Assembly: GCA_029204225.1 (NCBI GenBank)
Contig: CM055112.1
Location: forward strand, 23,006,578-23,070,577
Direction of reading: 5' to 3'
Length of the DNA stretch: 64,000 nt
Origin: Diphasiastrum complanatum
Taxonomy: Eukaryota; Streptophyta; Lycopodiopsida; Lycopodiales; Lycopodiaceae
Below, in pieces: positions 45,856-56,235 of the stretch; the stretch's first letter is position 1; the number at the start of each line of letters is the position of its first letter. The notes under the pieces were generated by a model. The model was given only the letters and a program-made list of their open reading frames with translations. It was not told where the DNA came from and did not search any database. The translations under genes were made by a program, and so were the position numbers.

Positions 45856-47430
45856 TTACTGTGGTGGCCAGTACTTGTGCAACTGGCTACCATTGATGGG
45901 TGTGTCGAAAGGCGTTCCATCAAGCTGTTCTAAGTTCACGGCCCCATGATTAAGAATTTCCTTGATCCTATAAGGACCTTCGCCCGTGAATTTTAACTTC
46001 CCCTTGATCGCTTTGGTTTTATACATCAGGACCAGATCTCGTGAATGAAGATCCTTCTTTTGTAATCTACGATCATGACAAGCCTTGCGTCTTTCCTTTT
46101 CAGCTGCCAATGCATGCACAGCTAGTAAGCGTGTTTCACAGAGTTTATGCAGAGCTTCGTGGCGTAGCTGTAGAGATTTGGACTCATTAAGACATTGCGC
46201 GGTGACAATCCTTAATGAAGGAACTAAAAACTCTACTAGCATCACAACATCCTGACCATATACCAATTGGAAGGGTGTTTGATCAGTGCTCCCCTTATAT
46301 GCTGTCCTGAATGCCCATAGTGCAGCATGCAACTTGTGTTCCCAATCGGATCTGCTAGTTTCAACTGTTTTCGTGAGCATGCTACACAGGATCTTATTGG
46401 ATAATTCTGCTTGCCCATTACCACGAGGATAATAAGGCGTGCTGGTTCTATGGATCACGAAGAACTCCTCCAACATGACCTTGATGGTCTCGTTGATGAA
46501 ATGGCTTTCGCGATCAATGACTAGTTCCACCGGACACCCGAAGCTCACAATGATATTTTCATAAAGGAACTTGGCAGTGGTCCTAGCGTCAGCTACTCGT
46601 ACTGCCTTGGCTTCGACCCATTTGGTGAGGTAGTCTGTGACTACGATTATGTATCGAGCCTGAGAACTCCTTGCTGCAGGGTGAATTGGACCAATATAAT
46701 CCAGTTCCCATTTTTCGAACGGTGCTTGGGCTAAGACTGGGTGCAGTAGATCATAGTTCAATCTCGTTGGTCTCCTTGCCCTTTGGCACACATCGCACTT
46801 TTTTAAGTATTCCTCCGTGTCTTTATGAATCGTTGGCCACCAACATCCTGATTGCAGGATCTTGCGAACTGTAATGTCAAATGCAAAATGACCTCCACCC
46901 ATGCCTTCATGTGAAAGCGAAATGATCTGGGTGGTCTCATGAGGAAGAATACACCGCCGAAGAATTCCATCTAGACCTCTTTGGTACAACTGGCCGACAA
47001 TCAACTGATAAGGTCTAGCTTTCAAGATCAATTTCTGTTGTTCTGCCTTTGGTAGTGATTTGTCTGGTTGGCCCCGCATTAGATATTCAACAATGTCGAC
47101 AGCTGATTCTGGTACTGTATCCACGTAAAATAAGGCAGCATTTGCCAGTTCATCGTCGGGTTGGGTTGCAATCTCCTTTCCCTTGATTTGTGACACATGA
47201 TTTGCCATGTAGTGTTGTTTTCCCTTGCGAACTACTATCCGAAAATTAAATTCCAACAACAACAGGAGCCATCTGGTGATTCTCAAAATGTTGCAAGTTT
47301 TATTAACGAGATATAGCAAGGGTTGATGGTCCGTATAAAAAACAAAATGTGTGGCCATCAAGTAGTGTCGAAACTTCTTGACCGCATAGATCATTGCCAA
47401 TGCTTCTCGCTCTGTGGTTGAATAATTCAT
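45856..47430 (-). CDS. Gypsy B RNase H end and integrase
   Basis: 524 uninterrupted codons. It begins inside RNase H (NYSTTEREALAMIYAVKKF, then FYTDHQPL) and continues through the linker to integrase: HHCC zinc module (HEGMGGGHF...CDVCQRA, about residues 175-220), catalytic core with Asp in WELDYIGPI and in VIDRESHF, and Glu in GNGQAELSNK. The C-terminal domain ends HKYWPPQ near the stop. The normal SDRG motif reads DRES, a mild change. Catalytic D, D and E are kept. No chromodomain is present. Upstream, a one-base frameshift near 47460 separates it from the RNase H start, so it can be made only as part of a broken polyprotein. Confidence 0.88.
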   Translation of the reverse strand: MNYSTTEREALAMIYAVKKFRHYLMATHFVFYTDHQPLLYLVNKTCNILRITRWLLLLLEFNFRIVVRKGKQHYMANHVSQIKGKEIATQPDDELANAALFYVDTVPESAVDIVEYLMRGQPDKSLPKAEQQKLILKARPYQLIVGQLYQRGLDGILRRCILPHETTQIISLSHEGMGGGHFAFDITVRKILQSGCWWPTIHKDTEEYLKKCDVCQRARRPTRLNYDLLHPVLAQAPFEKWELDYIGPIHPAARSSQARYIIVVTDYLTKWVEAKAVRVADARTTAKFLYENIIVSFGCPVELVIDRESHFINETIKVMLEEFFVIHRTSTPYYPRGNGQAELSNKILCSMLTKTVETSRSDWEHKLHAALWAFRTAYKGSTDQTPFQLVYGQDVVMLVEFLVPSLRIVTAQCLNESKSLQLRHEALHKLCETRLLAVHALAAEKERRKACHDRRLQKKDLHSRDLVLMYKTKAIKGKLKFTGEGPYRIKEILNHGAVNLEQLDGTPFDTPINGSQLHKYWPPQ

Positions 47431-48169
47431 TTCGGTATCACTGAGCTGTCGGCTTGCAAATGGATTGGAAAATCCTTTTTGTGTTCACCTGGCTGGGTTA
47501 AGACTGCTCCAACTGCATACTTCGATGCGTCCGTATGCACGTGGAACTCAATGGACCAATTGGGTGGTCGTAGGATTGGTGCTGAGACCAATGCATCCTT
47601 AATCTTCTAGAAAGTCTTTAGAGTTTTCTCATTCTAATGTGGATCCGTTGTGAGCTTGTAAATTGGTCTGGCTAACTCCGCAAAATCAAGAATGAAGATC
47701 TTGTAATAGTTAGTAGTCCGAATGGCATCACTTTATAGCCATAAGTTCCCCATTCCGTGGCGAATGCTGTCTTGTGCTGGTCCTGGGGGACTATTTTCAC
47801 CTGGTTGTAGCTGCTGAAGCCATCCAGAAAACTGTAGGCTTCGTCGCCAGCTACTCTATCAAGGACACTTTTCGTAAATGGTAAAGGAAAATGGTCCTTC
47901 TTGGTGACTGCATTAAGCGTTTAAAGATTCACACAGATACGCATTTTGCCATTCTTCTTGGGTATTATAACTATCGGCGATACTTATTCCGTGTGCTCGA
48001 TTTCGTAAATGAAATCTGCATCCATAAGTTTTCGCAACTCTTGCTTGATCAGTTCTATATAATTTGGGTTGCAACGGTAGTAACGGCTTACCTTGGGAAC
48101 TGCTCCGTCCACCAAAGGTATGGTGTGTTGGACTACTGTTGGCAGAATGCCCTTTAGATCACCATAGCT
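47431..48169 (-). pseudogene. Gypsy B reverse transcriptase, palm deleted
   Basis: Read inward from 48169, the frame gives the pre-palm region (VIIPKKNGKMRICVNL), SFLDGFSSYNQVKI with the first catalytic Asp, and GYKVMPFGL. There the sequence jumps, near 47714, straight to the connection region (NYYKIFILDFAELARP) that in full elements lies after the YxDD box and thumb, so a segment of several hundred bases including the polymerase box is missing and the frame shifts. Further stops: TAA 47986-47984 and TAA 47923-47921. RNase H begins near 47510 (DASKYAVGAVLTQPGEHKK) and is frameshifted near 47460. Confidence 0.85.
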
Positions 48170-48823
48170 CTAGGCAAAACAGTCTTTATATTCCACCAAC
48201 AAGGATCGTAGTCTCTTGAACTGCGTGGGTGTCAACTGCTCTCCCACATGCACTATCCTTTCTTCTTCTCCTGGTTCCGCAAGGTTCATCGGTTGTGTTC
48301 GCGCAGGTTCCTCGAAGACTTGTTCCGCTGGTGCCTGACTTTGATCAGGTTCTCGTTGGGCTTGCGGCATCATGATTACCACGTCGTCCAATGTATAATT
48401 CTTGGAAGTATCAGGCATCTCATGAACTGGAGCTCGTTGAGATTCCTCTTTCAGCATATTGATCTTGGCCCGACTGGTCATTTTTTTATTTTCTGTCACC
48501 TGTGTAGAAGATGACGCTGTATCTGAGTCCAACTTGATTGACTTCAAGGAATCCAACACCTTCTTCTTGCCCTTTTTTGTTATTTTGATGGGTTCATCCT
48601 TGTTGTCCTTCTTTGGGACTGCTGTGACATTCGCCTCATGGTTGCGAATATCAACGTCTACTGTAGCTATTGCCTCTTCGGGTAGGTCACTCCATCGGAT
48701 CACCTGGTTGTAGCATTGCTTCAACTGATTCTTCTTATTCGCAGGTGCCTTGGGTGGTTCGATCCTTGAGTACCTTCTTGGTTCCGTAACGATCTGGGTC
48801 CATGTGGTGTAGGACTTGTTCAT
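48170..48823 (-). pseudogene. Gypsy B protease-reverse transcriptase linker
   Basis: 217 codons of charged, low-complexity linker (KKGKKKVLDSLKSIKLDSD) ending in the block LTPTQFKRLRSLLVEYKDCF that precedes gypsy reverse transcriptase. It stops at TAG 48172-48170 exactly where the family has Trp (CFAW-S), so a TGG-to-TAG change closed it. The frame differs from the protease frame, which it overlaps by 89 bp, so a frameshift lies in 48735-48823. Confidence 0.75.
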
Positions 48824-49859
48824 CAGTCAGCTCAATCTCCTTATTATAAGTTAGAGCATGTTGCCAAGGGACTAGATCATCGTCCACTGGGTTCTCAATC
48901 GACTCCGCTGACAGCCATGCTACGTTTATCATATTCACTCTAAATGTGATTGGTGTGTCCAGAATGTAACATTTGGGTGAAGATGTACTCGATTCTGGAT
49001 CTGATTCATATTGACATCCCTGGCAGTCAATAGTTGCTAATGCATCCGTCCATCTCATGACATCCGTCTCTGAATGATAGTGACCTCCCTTGGCTGGCCT
49101 TGGGCGGTCAATTGTATGATCTATCGTGGATGATCCGTCATCAGCTTTGGGTGCAATAGGTTTTACCGCCCATGTGGTTGGATCTACCTTTATAGCCTGT
49201 TCTCTGTTTTCGAAGGTGAGTTTCCCTGTACCCAAGTTGTGTACTACTTGCGCAGCCCTTAACCATGGTCTTCCCAATAAAATACGGTATGCAGATGGAG
49301 ATTCAAGTATATCCATGACCACAAAAGTAATCACATACTGCATGCCTGCTATCTTTACGAGAATATCAGCAACTACACCTTTTGGTTTCACACATGATTG
49401 ATCTGCTAGCTTGATGGCGAATCTGGCTGGCTTCAATCCTTGTAATCCCCATTTTTCGTACAAAGTAGTGGAGATCAGATTGACACCCGATCCCCCATCT
49501 ACCACCGTCGCCTCGTCCTCATATCTCTTGTGTTTGATTGGCAAAGTGATGTTGTGTTCCTCACTTTCCCATGCTGCTCCGATGTGGAGGACGTTACTTG
49601 TTTCATCATAGCCCGCACGATAGATGGGCTCAGGCGCTACTGGCTCCTCATCCGCTTTGGCCCATTCAGCTAAAAGGCTTTTCGCTTGTGGTGCAATCCG
49701 CAGTAGTTCTCCGAGGGATAAACTAACGTGGCTTGACAACAAGAGTGTGAGCTTTTTAGTGCGTGGTTCCTCAGGCTCCACCATGTGAAAAGGTGGCTCA
49801 TGTTGGTGCAACCGAAGTGGTGAGCCCGTTTGCGGTTCCCGTTCGACTCCGACTGGAGG
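48735..49859 (-). CDS. Gypsy B protease segment
   Basis: An open frame of about 370 codons directly after a single TAA (49862-49860) that separates it from Gag in the same frame. The retroviral-type aspartic protease shows VVDGGSGVNLIS (catalytic Asp, with D-G-G in place of the usual D-S/T-G) and the closing ILLGRPWLRAA. The rest is acidic linker. It has no good start of its own, so expression would require read-through of the TAA, or the TAA is a mutation. Confidence 0.8.
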   Translation of the reverse strand, partial: PPVGVEREPQTGSPLRLHQHEPPFHMVEPEEPRTKKLTLLLSSHVSLSLGELLRIAPQAKSLLAEWAKADEEPVAPEPIYRAGYDETSNVLHIGAAWESEEHNITLPIKHKRYEDEATVVDGGSGVNLISTTLYEKWGLQGLKPARFAIKLADQSCVKPKGVVADILVKIAGMQYVITFVVMDILESPSAYRILLGRPWLRAAQVVHNLGTGKLTFENREQAIKVDPTTWAVKPIAPKADDGSSTIDHTIDRPRPAKGGHYHSETDVMRWTDALATIDCQGCQYESDPESSTSSPKCYILDTPITFRVNMINVAWLSAESIENPVDDDLVPWQHALTYNKEIELTDEQVLHHMDPDRYGTKKVLKDRTTQGTCE

Positions 49860-49862
49860 TTA

Positions 49863-51580
49863 TGTGGGATTGTTTCGTTCTTGCTCTTTTTTCTCTTGTG
49901 CTTTTTGTACCCAGTGTCTTATTTTCTGATACTGTCTTCTCTCTTCCCTCACATTTGGATATGGCGCTGAAGTTGAGGGTTGGTCGTCAGTGACCGATGG
50001 TGGTGGTGAGGGAGCCACTTCCTTCCTCTTCTGTGTTCGCGTAACAGCTAACACAGGAGCGTGGTCATGTCGACCTTTTGATGGCATCCCCGCTGGAACT
50101 GCTGATTGCTGTATGGCAATGAGGTTAAGAGGTGCACTGGTTCCAGGTTTAAATGGACAATTCTTGAAACAGTGTCCATAACCGCAATCCCGACATGAGG
50201 TTGTATATTGTCCTTTGTAGGGACATTCTGCAATTCTGTGTCATTTTGCAATTCTGTGTCCCTCGCCACACCCGTAGCAGCCGTAATTTTTTTCACCTTG
50301 ACGTTGAGTTTGAGCTGCATAGGCCGAAACATATTCATTTATGGCAGGATCCATATATGGTTCATCTGGTCTGTATCACTGTTGCTGCTCAGGTTGAGGT
50401 GACATTTGCATTTCTTGATCTGCTGCTGTCAGGTTTACATGGGCCACTTGTTGATTGGCTGGCCCTGGTGGAGCAGGTAAGGCCATGCGTTGTGGTTGAT
50501 TGGGTGCACCGTACCTTGGTGCCGCGTTAGGTGCCCCTTGATGATAAGGATAAGAAGTCTGATAAGGACTTCTCTTCTGTTGAATAACCCTGGGGTTAAA
50601 CGGACAAAATGCCGTATCGTGCGATGTTGCATTGCACAGATGGCAAAATCTATGTGTTAGTCTCAGATTTTGCTTTAGGACTGGACACTCGTTCGCTGTA
50701 TGGTTTTGCGTGCATACTGAACACCATACATTTTCTCATCGAGGATACTGCAGCTGGGTTGGTTCCGGTTGATGTGGAGTTACTGCTACGGTTCCTTGTA
50801 AGGCCTTCAGTTTCGGGTCAAACTGCGCCGTAAGTTGCTCTATCTGCTGTTTGTGTAATTCATTTGCTACAACAACAGTTTTGTGGATAGAGCGGATGCG
50901 TTTGATGATGATGATGCGATCGAGGGAGTAGGAGTGTGGGTGGAAGGATATTCGTTGTCAGATCCCTCATCCTCTTCCCTGATGGCATCTTCCATAGCTT
51001 CTTGCATAGTAGCGTACTACTCCTGTCGTTTCAGTTCTCTTCTGATGCTTCGTGGTAATCCGGCCAGGAACTACACGATCACCGCATGATCGAGAGTCAG
51101 GGTTGCACTGCACTCGGATCGTAGATGTTTGACCCGTTCAATATAGTCCCGGACCCTTTCTCGTTTTCCCATCTTGACTTTGCTTAGCAAGAGAAACGGG
51201 TCTTCCAGGATCTTTCTTGGTTTAAAGCGCGTAATGAGAGCCACTTTAACCGCTTCCCAGGTGGATTTCTCTTCCTCTGACAGGTTGAAAAACCAATCTT
51301 GAGCCACTACAAGTAAGGACATAGGGAATAGCATCAGCTTCTCTGCAGGTGTCCGTTCGCAATAGATTTCACAGGCTTGCTCGTAGATCTGGAGGAATCG
51401 AATGAGATCTGATGATCCACATATTTTGGTATCTCCATCCGTGGTGCTCTCCGAACTGCATGCAAGGGTGCGACAGGTACGGGTTGGCCCATTGGATCCA
51501 TTGGTGCTGGTTCCGATTCAGCCTCTTGTTGCCCAGTTGCTAATCTGGGGAGGTGTGGTGCCTAATTTGCTATCCTTCGT
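49863..51580 (-). pseudogene. Gypsy B Gag with four zinc knuckles
   Basis: The capsid-like retrotransposon Gag domain runs from about 51470 (YEQACEIYCERTPAEKLML) through 51334-51071 (AQDWFFNLSEEEKSTWEAV, then RVRDYIERVKHLRSEC) and is followed by stops and a frame change. The nucleocapsid part, in the protease frame, holds four CCHC knuckles: 50723-50686 (CSVCTQNHTANEC), 50645-50604 (CHLCNATSHDTAFC), 50279-50223 (CYGCGEGHRIA..., interrupted) and 50195-50157 (CRDCGYGHCFKNC). A basic tail follows to the TAA at 49862. Knuckles 1 and 4 have three rather than four residues before the His. The start codon is uncertain. Confidence 0.8.
50223..50279 (-). repeat. 18-bp duplication breaking zinc knuckle 3
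   Basis: On the plus strand GCAATTCTGTGTC occurs twice, 18 bp apart (from 50230 and 50248). The duplication repeats HRIA inside the knuckle and brings a TGA into the Gag frame. A single-copy ancestor would read as a normal knuckle. Confidence 0.8.
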
Positions 51581-51659
51581 GCTATTGATCGCCCCAATCT
51601 CAGATTTATTCGATGATCGGTTCCAAAGTGATTGGATCTTGCTTATACAATAGGATGCA

Positions 51660-52908
51660 ATTTGGATCTTCAAGGATCTGATCGATCTGATCGGCCGGAA
51701 TGAATTTTAGGCCTTTTACGGTGGTTTTTTTTTTGATAACTTTTTACTCCTTGCACTGATTCACCTGAGATTTTGATAGTAGCTGGATCTGATGTAGATC
51801 TTTCCACTGCTCTGGTCTGCGAGGGTTATCTTGTGCGAGGGTTGGTTGTACGAGGGTTCTTTAGCTGTTTTTGCAGGTAAAAAACTTGATATCTTTCAGA
51901 TCTCTGGGAAGTAACTCTTGCAAGCTTCACAATAGCTGGATCTGGATCAGATCTCACTATAGAATTCTCTGCGAGAATTAACTCTCGCAAGAAGTGAGAA
52001 TTTCACTGTCTGCGAGGGTTCAAAATCACTTTTTGTGCTTGATCTTCACCAGATCTTCATACTAACTCTCGCAGGCTTCATCACTGATGTAATTTGACAT
52101 TTTAAATCGACTGAGAGGGTCTGCGAGAGTTCTTACTGGAAGGATTTGTTGGATCTTCACTCTTTAGTGATTTTTTAGCACTTAAATCCAATTTTTAGCT
52201 CATTGGAATCAAACTAACTCTCGCAAGCTCTTCTGTGTCCTAGTCTCACTGAGATGGAACTTCAGAATCCTCTGCGAGAGTTCTTGACTACTGGAACTGA
52301 AAATTTCACTGTCTGCGAGGGTTCACTAGTACTTTCTCGTCTTTTTTTCACTGAAAATTCTTGCACAAGCACTTAATCATCAAACTAACTCTCGCAAGCT
52401 TCTCTGTGTCCTGGTCTCACTGAGATGGAACTTCAGAGGGCTCTGCGAGAGTTCTTATGAAGATTTGAATTTTTTTTGGATTTTTTCAAGGGTTTTTTGA
52501 ATTTTTTTATGATTTTTCTCTGATTTTTACAATCTGCTTGGAACTAACTCTCGCAGGCTTCTATGCAGGTCTGGGACAATACCCTGGAGCTGCTGCCAGT
52601 CATGCAAGGGTTAATTCCCACTGATTCTAGAGATATAAAAAATCGGATGAGTTTTTTTTGGCTCTTTTCCCCTCCAAAATACAGATTGGTGTGTTTTTTT
52701 TGAGTTTTTTGGATGATTGGTTTGGGTTTCAAGCCCTTAGAGGTTGTTCAGGGCCTCCTCTACCCTCTCACATCTCCTCCGCTAGCTGTGAATACTCCAA
52801 ACACAAAAAAATACAGAAAACTAACTCTAACCTCCCAAAAATCTACTTAAACTACTCTAAAAAACAAGAAAATAGCTAAAATGCAACTAAACTAGTTAGT
52901 GGGAACCT
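51660..52908 (-). other. Gypsy B leader between primer site and Gag
   Basis: About 1.25 kb of non-coding sequence, long for a gypsy leader. It is dominated by the GCGAGRGTT repeat field (51818-52560) and GATCTG-rich words. Packaging and translation signals of such elements lie here by analogy. Confidence 0.6.
51818..52560. repeat. GCGAGRGTT repeat field 1
   Basis: About fifteen copies of CTGCGAGRGTTC or its reverse complement. Forward near 51818, 51834, 51849, 51969, 52009, 52121, 52272, 52312, 52443; reverse near 51911 (degenerate), 51981, 52063, 52213, 52386, 52543. From 51969 on, the orientations often alternate. A larger unit of about 80 bp, containing one reverse and one forward copy, is itself repeated (52205-52284 and 52378-52456). 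Confidence 0.85.
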
Positions 52909-52927
52909 ATCCCCGGCAACGGCGCCA
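52909..52927 (-). other. Gypsy B primer-binding site
   Basis: TGGCGCCGTTGCCGGGGAT on the minus strand, one base after the 5' LTR. This word is typical of plant Athila/Tat-type gypsy elements and does not match initiator-Met. Confidence 0.9.
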
Positions 52928-52928
52928 C

Positions 52929-53556
52929 TGTGGGGTCGAAGATCTTTCGTAGTATAACCCTTCCGCCTGTCAACAAAGGTTAGATCACTGGATAGGTACC
53001 TAATTATGCATAGTTGTTTCTTTTAGTTAATTTCCTACTTTCTCCCTTAACTCTACTCACCACTATATTACTCCTCTTTAACTCTACTCCTCTACATTAA
53101 CATTCATCATAGTTTTGGTTGAAGAGAAGGAATGGAGAAGAAGAGATTGAGAAGGGAAGAGAAAGAGAGAGATAGAGAGTGAGGGTGGAGGTTAGCTCAA
53201 ATGCTTGCTAATGGGAAAACATTCACTATGACAAACAATAAACATGAAAATAGAAAGCAATGGAAAACACAATCAAGAGCAATAGCAAGTAGTGAATAGC
53301 AAATGAAGATGCTTCTCTTCCAAAAATGGTAGAGTAAGCATGGAAATAGTGTACAAATGGTGCCTTTTTAGAAAATGGGGAAGGCCTTTGCCCCTCAAAT
53401 CTTATTGGCTAATATTTACAATGATCCCATTCATCTTGGACCCAACTTGATCCAAGGGTCCACAAAAAGTACATTAGAAATCACAAGATTCATGTGAGTC
53501 CCAATTTGCACCCAATTCTAAAAAGTGATCTCTAAGTTTAAAAATGACATTGGGCC
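52929..53556 (-). repeat. Gypsy B 5' LTR, outer end missing
   Basis: Matches 41352-42004 of the 3' LTR with roughly 4 percent substitutions and a few gaps; the last 165 bp are replaced by unrelated sequence at 53557. No target duplication matching GAAGT left of 41352 can therefore be tested. Confidence 0.88.
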
Positions 53557-54278
53557 GATGAAGCTTCCGACTCAATCATATTAGTTTGAGGTGTTTGTTT
53601 TCCTGGCGGAGCAGGTAAAGCTAATTGGTCTGAATATTCAAGTCCATGCACTTTATCATTTGGAGCTTTTCATTTTGGACTTTCATAATAACCATTGATA
53701 CTTTTGTCAAAAAGCTTACGGCTTTCCTTCAAAACTATCAGAAGCTCAAAAAACCTTCATTTCACATATTTTTAAAGGAAGTAACCCTTGTCGGATTCAT
53801 TGATTTCCAGATATAGTATGAAAAATATATAGTGAAGCTGGCAAAGGTTCTTAGAGAGAACTGATATTTTTGTAGAAAATTTTGAGACTTTCCTTCAAAA
53901 ATGTTACCAAAAACTAAAAAAACCTTCACATTGTCTTCTATTTTTGGAGTAACCTTCACCAACCTGTCTGTAAGTAGATCTGTGTCAAATGCAATTACAG
54001 TAGATTGGGCGAGGATAATAATGAAATTGTCGAAAATAAACGATTTTTTAGATTTATTAGATTTGTTGAAATCCAGATGGATCTTAACAATGATGCATTG
54101 TCTGTCCTTCCTTACTCATCAATTTCAAATTATTACAAGCAAGAAATCCACACAAAATTATAAAATTCACCCAAAAAATGCACTTTTAACACTATCATGC
54201 AAAGACCACGATGCCTAAATGCAAGTTAACATCCATCTGTGGCATCATAAACATGCTAAAAATGATAATATTGGTGTG
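53557..54278. other. Unassigned, probably internal sequence next to LTR X
   Basis: AT-rich; no open frame with family features. Its right end is a gypsy-type primer site on the minus strand, so part of it should be leader of the LTR X element. Confidence 0.35.
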
Positions 54279-54297
54279 CTCTCTGGCAACGACACCA
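54279..54297 (-). other. Primer-binding site of the LTR X element
   Basis: The minus strand reads TGGTGTCGTTGCCAGAGAG, close to the common plant gypsy site TGGTGTCGTTGCCGGGGA. It is followed after four bases by the LTR end. Confidence 0.65.
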
Positions 54298-54301
54298 AAA
54301 T

Positions 54302-54387
54302 TGTAGAGAGAAAGCATACAATTGGATTCATAACATGCTTATGATTCAACATCTAGCACTACAATCCATTAAACCTAATCTTGAAGA

Positions 54388-54470
<83 letters not shown>

Positions 54471-54870
54471 TAGAAAGAAGATACAAACCCAAGAATTAGC
54501 AAAACCAAAAAATGACAAGATAACAACACATGAGAGATGGAGCAAGAAAGAATAACAAGAATATTCAATGGCAAATGTTGCACTTCTTAATTGAACATGT
54601 ATCACTATATATAGTGGATTTGAGGGCACTTTCAATGGCTATTGGCTAATTCCTACCTCCTTTTTTATTTGAATTTGAATTTGAATTTGAGTGCCCACTT
54701 TTATTAACTAACTTGGCTATTAGGCCCTACGACATTTGATTCTTGCAATTGGCCTAAAGTCTTTTTATTAACAACTTAATCATTAACTATGTGAACATCA
54801 AGTTGGACTTTCACACGCATGGCTGTTGTGACAATTCCTACTCACTTATTAATTACTATGGATCTTTGAT
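54302..54870 (-). repeat. LTR X, minus-strand copy
   Basis: Reverse complement of 57300-57840 over most of its length, including the TATA palindrome CACTATATATAGTG (54604-54617) and a microsatellite at the same place. The inner end is set by the primer site; the outer end is approximate. Confidence 0.7.
54391..54468 (+). repeat. (CT)n(CA)n microsatellite
   Basis: About 19 CT followed by about 20 CA dinucleotides, inside LTR X. Confidence 0.95.
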
Positions 54871-55944
54871 CTAGATAGGTATATGATGATACTTGCTGAT
54901 ATCTCGCAATCTTTCAATAGCTATACATGATTTGTATGTAGAAGGAAATTTTGTTGAGTTAACTACATATTTCTTGAAGGATGTTATGCCTCGTCGACAA
55001 AGCATCAATTATGAAGAGGTGTGACAGGTGGTTTATGATATCAATTTTCTGGGAACCAAACTTGTAAGATTTGGAAACCGAATAATTGGCTAGTATATAG
55101 AGGTGAAAATGTATAGAGTTTACAAACTCAACGAGATGAAGAAATTAGTCGAAGTGTAAGCACGATCAGTTCCCGCGGTTTGGGCCTGTCGCGCTGTCTG
55201 CACGTAGGACATATGAGGCAACAACATGTTCCATACACATGACTACATATTTTTGTGTCTAAAAGACATACTTGTATTCTACAACATTCTTGAAAATAAA
55301 GTACATACTTTACGATGTTGTTTTGAAAAAATCCCTATATTTGAATGCTGCTCAAAGACATTATATTACATGGCACGCCATGTGCTACATAATCGGTGAA
55401 CCATCGATAGAATAAAACTTGCAAAACTTGCAAAAAATGTATTTGCAGATTGTAAAACTTGCATTGCCGTGCCAAAAGTTGTAGGTGAGTTTTTTAAACA
55501 AGCATCGTTAGTGAAATCATTTTTAGAAGGCCAAGAAGTCCAACATTCGCAAAAAAAAAAAAAAATACTTTAGAGCACATTAAATTGAAACTTTAATTAT
55601 GTTTAGAACATAACATGTATCAAAGTATCAGCATGTCATAAAATCTAGAGTTCTTCCATCAATAACAGACACTTTCAAGGAACTAAAGCTTCCACTAGAG
55701 GTTTACTAAGCTTGCAAAAGTTGTAATGTTTGTCATGTCAATAGAGGTTTAACCATGTTGAGAAACATATCATAGGTTGTACCATGGCTAGAATTTCAAT
55801 TTTTTTTATTTCTAGCTCTAACAATAAGAGCAGAAATGAACAAGAGTCTCGAATCGCTACTATCTCTTTTGATCATGAACCTGACCCTAACATAAGCTGA
55901 TGATAGTCATGGATGTTGAACCTTGAAGTTCAAAGTGTTCAATG
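54871..55944. other. Unassigned stretch
   Basis: AT-rich, no gene or repeat recognised. Confidence 0.3.
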
Positions 55945-56235
55945 ATCAAATGTTGATCAAGCCCTAAATTGTGACCATGAGTTTTTCTTGTTCTTGCAAA
56001 CACTCACTTGTTACTTAGCACTTGTTCTTGCAAACACTCACTTGTTCTTGCAAACACTCACTTGTTACTTAGCACTTCTAGTCTTTTGGAGTGTTTGGAG
56101 GCTCTACTAAAAGCCATGGTTTCTGAGCTTGGACTTGTCACAAGTACACCAAAAAATTTATTTTTTTCCACCAAAACACTTTGTGTTGCATCTCACAACA
56201 ACTCCATTTCATTTTGCATTTTTGGGCTCTTCAAG
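55945..56235 (-). repeat. Copy of the Gypsy C downstream region
   Basis: Matches 23218-23400 (shared block GACCATGAGTTTTTCTTGTT and the later GGAGGCTCTA), so it is a second, separate fragment of the Gypsy C family, possibly from its LTR or 3' end. It contains a triplication: CTTGTTCTTGCAAACACTCA occurs three times at 55988-56060. Confidence 0.7.

Larger units (their letters stand above)
41352..53556 (-). mobile_element. Gypsy B, 12.2-kb Ty3/gypsy element with a third ORF
   Basis: Minus-strand order: 5' LTR 53556-52929, primer site 52927-52909, repeat-rich leader, Gag with four zinc knuckles, protease, broken reverse transcriptase, RNase H, integrase, a 1-kb repeat-rich spacer, ORF3, 3' LTR 42169-41352. 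The primer site TGGCGCCGTTGCCGGGGAT and the FLDGFSSYNQ palm fit the Athila/Tat branch of plant gypsy elements, which often carry an extra ORF. LTRs differ by roughly 4 percent. Multiple stops, frameshifts and a deletion across the polymerase box make it defective. The outer 165 bp of the 5' LTR are missing. Confidence 0.9.

Noticed and set aside
45157-52560. GCGAGRGTT words as a CRISPR array
   Set aside because: Words are short, irregularly spaced and in both orientations, inside a eukaryotic retrotransposon, with no cas-like gene.
54375-54635. Minus-strand frame with Val-Cys and Arg-Glu repeats
   Set aside because: It is a translation of the (CT)n(CA)n microsatellite inside LTR X.
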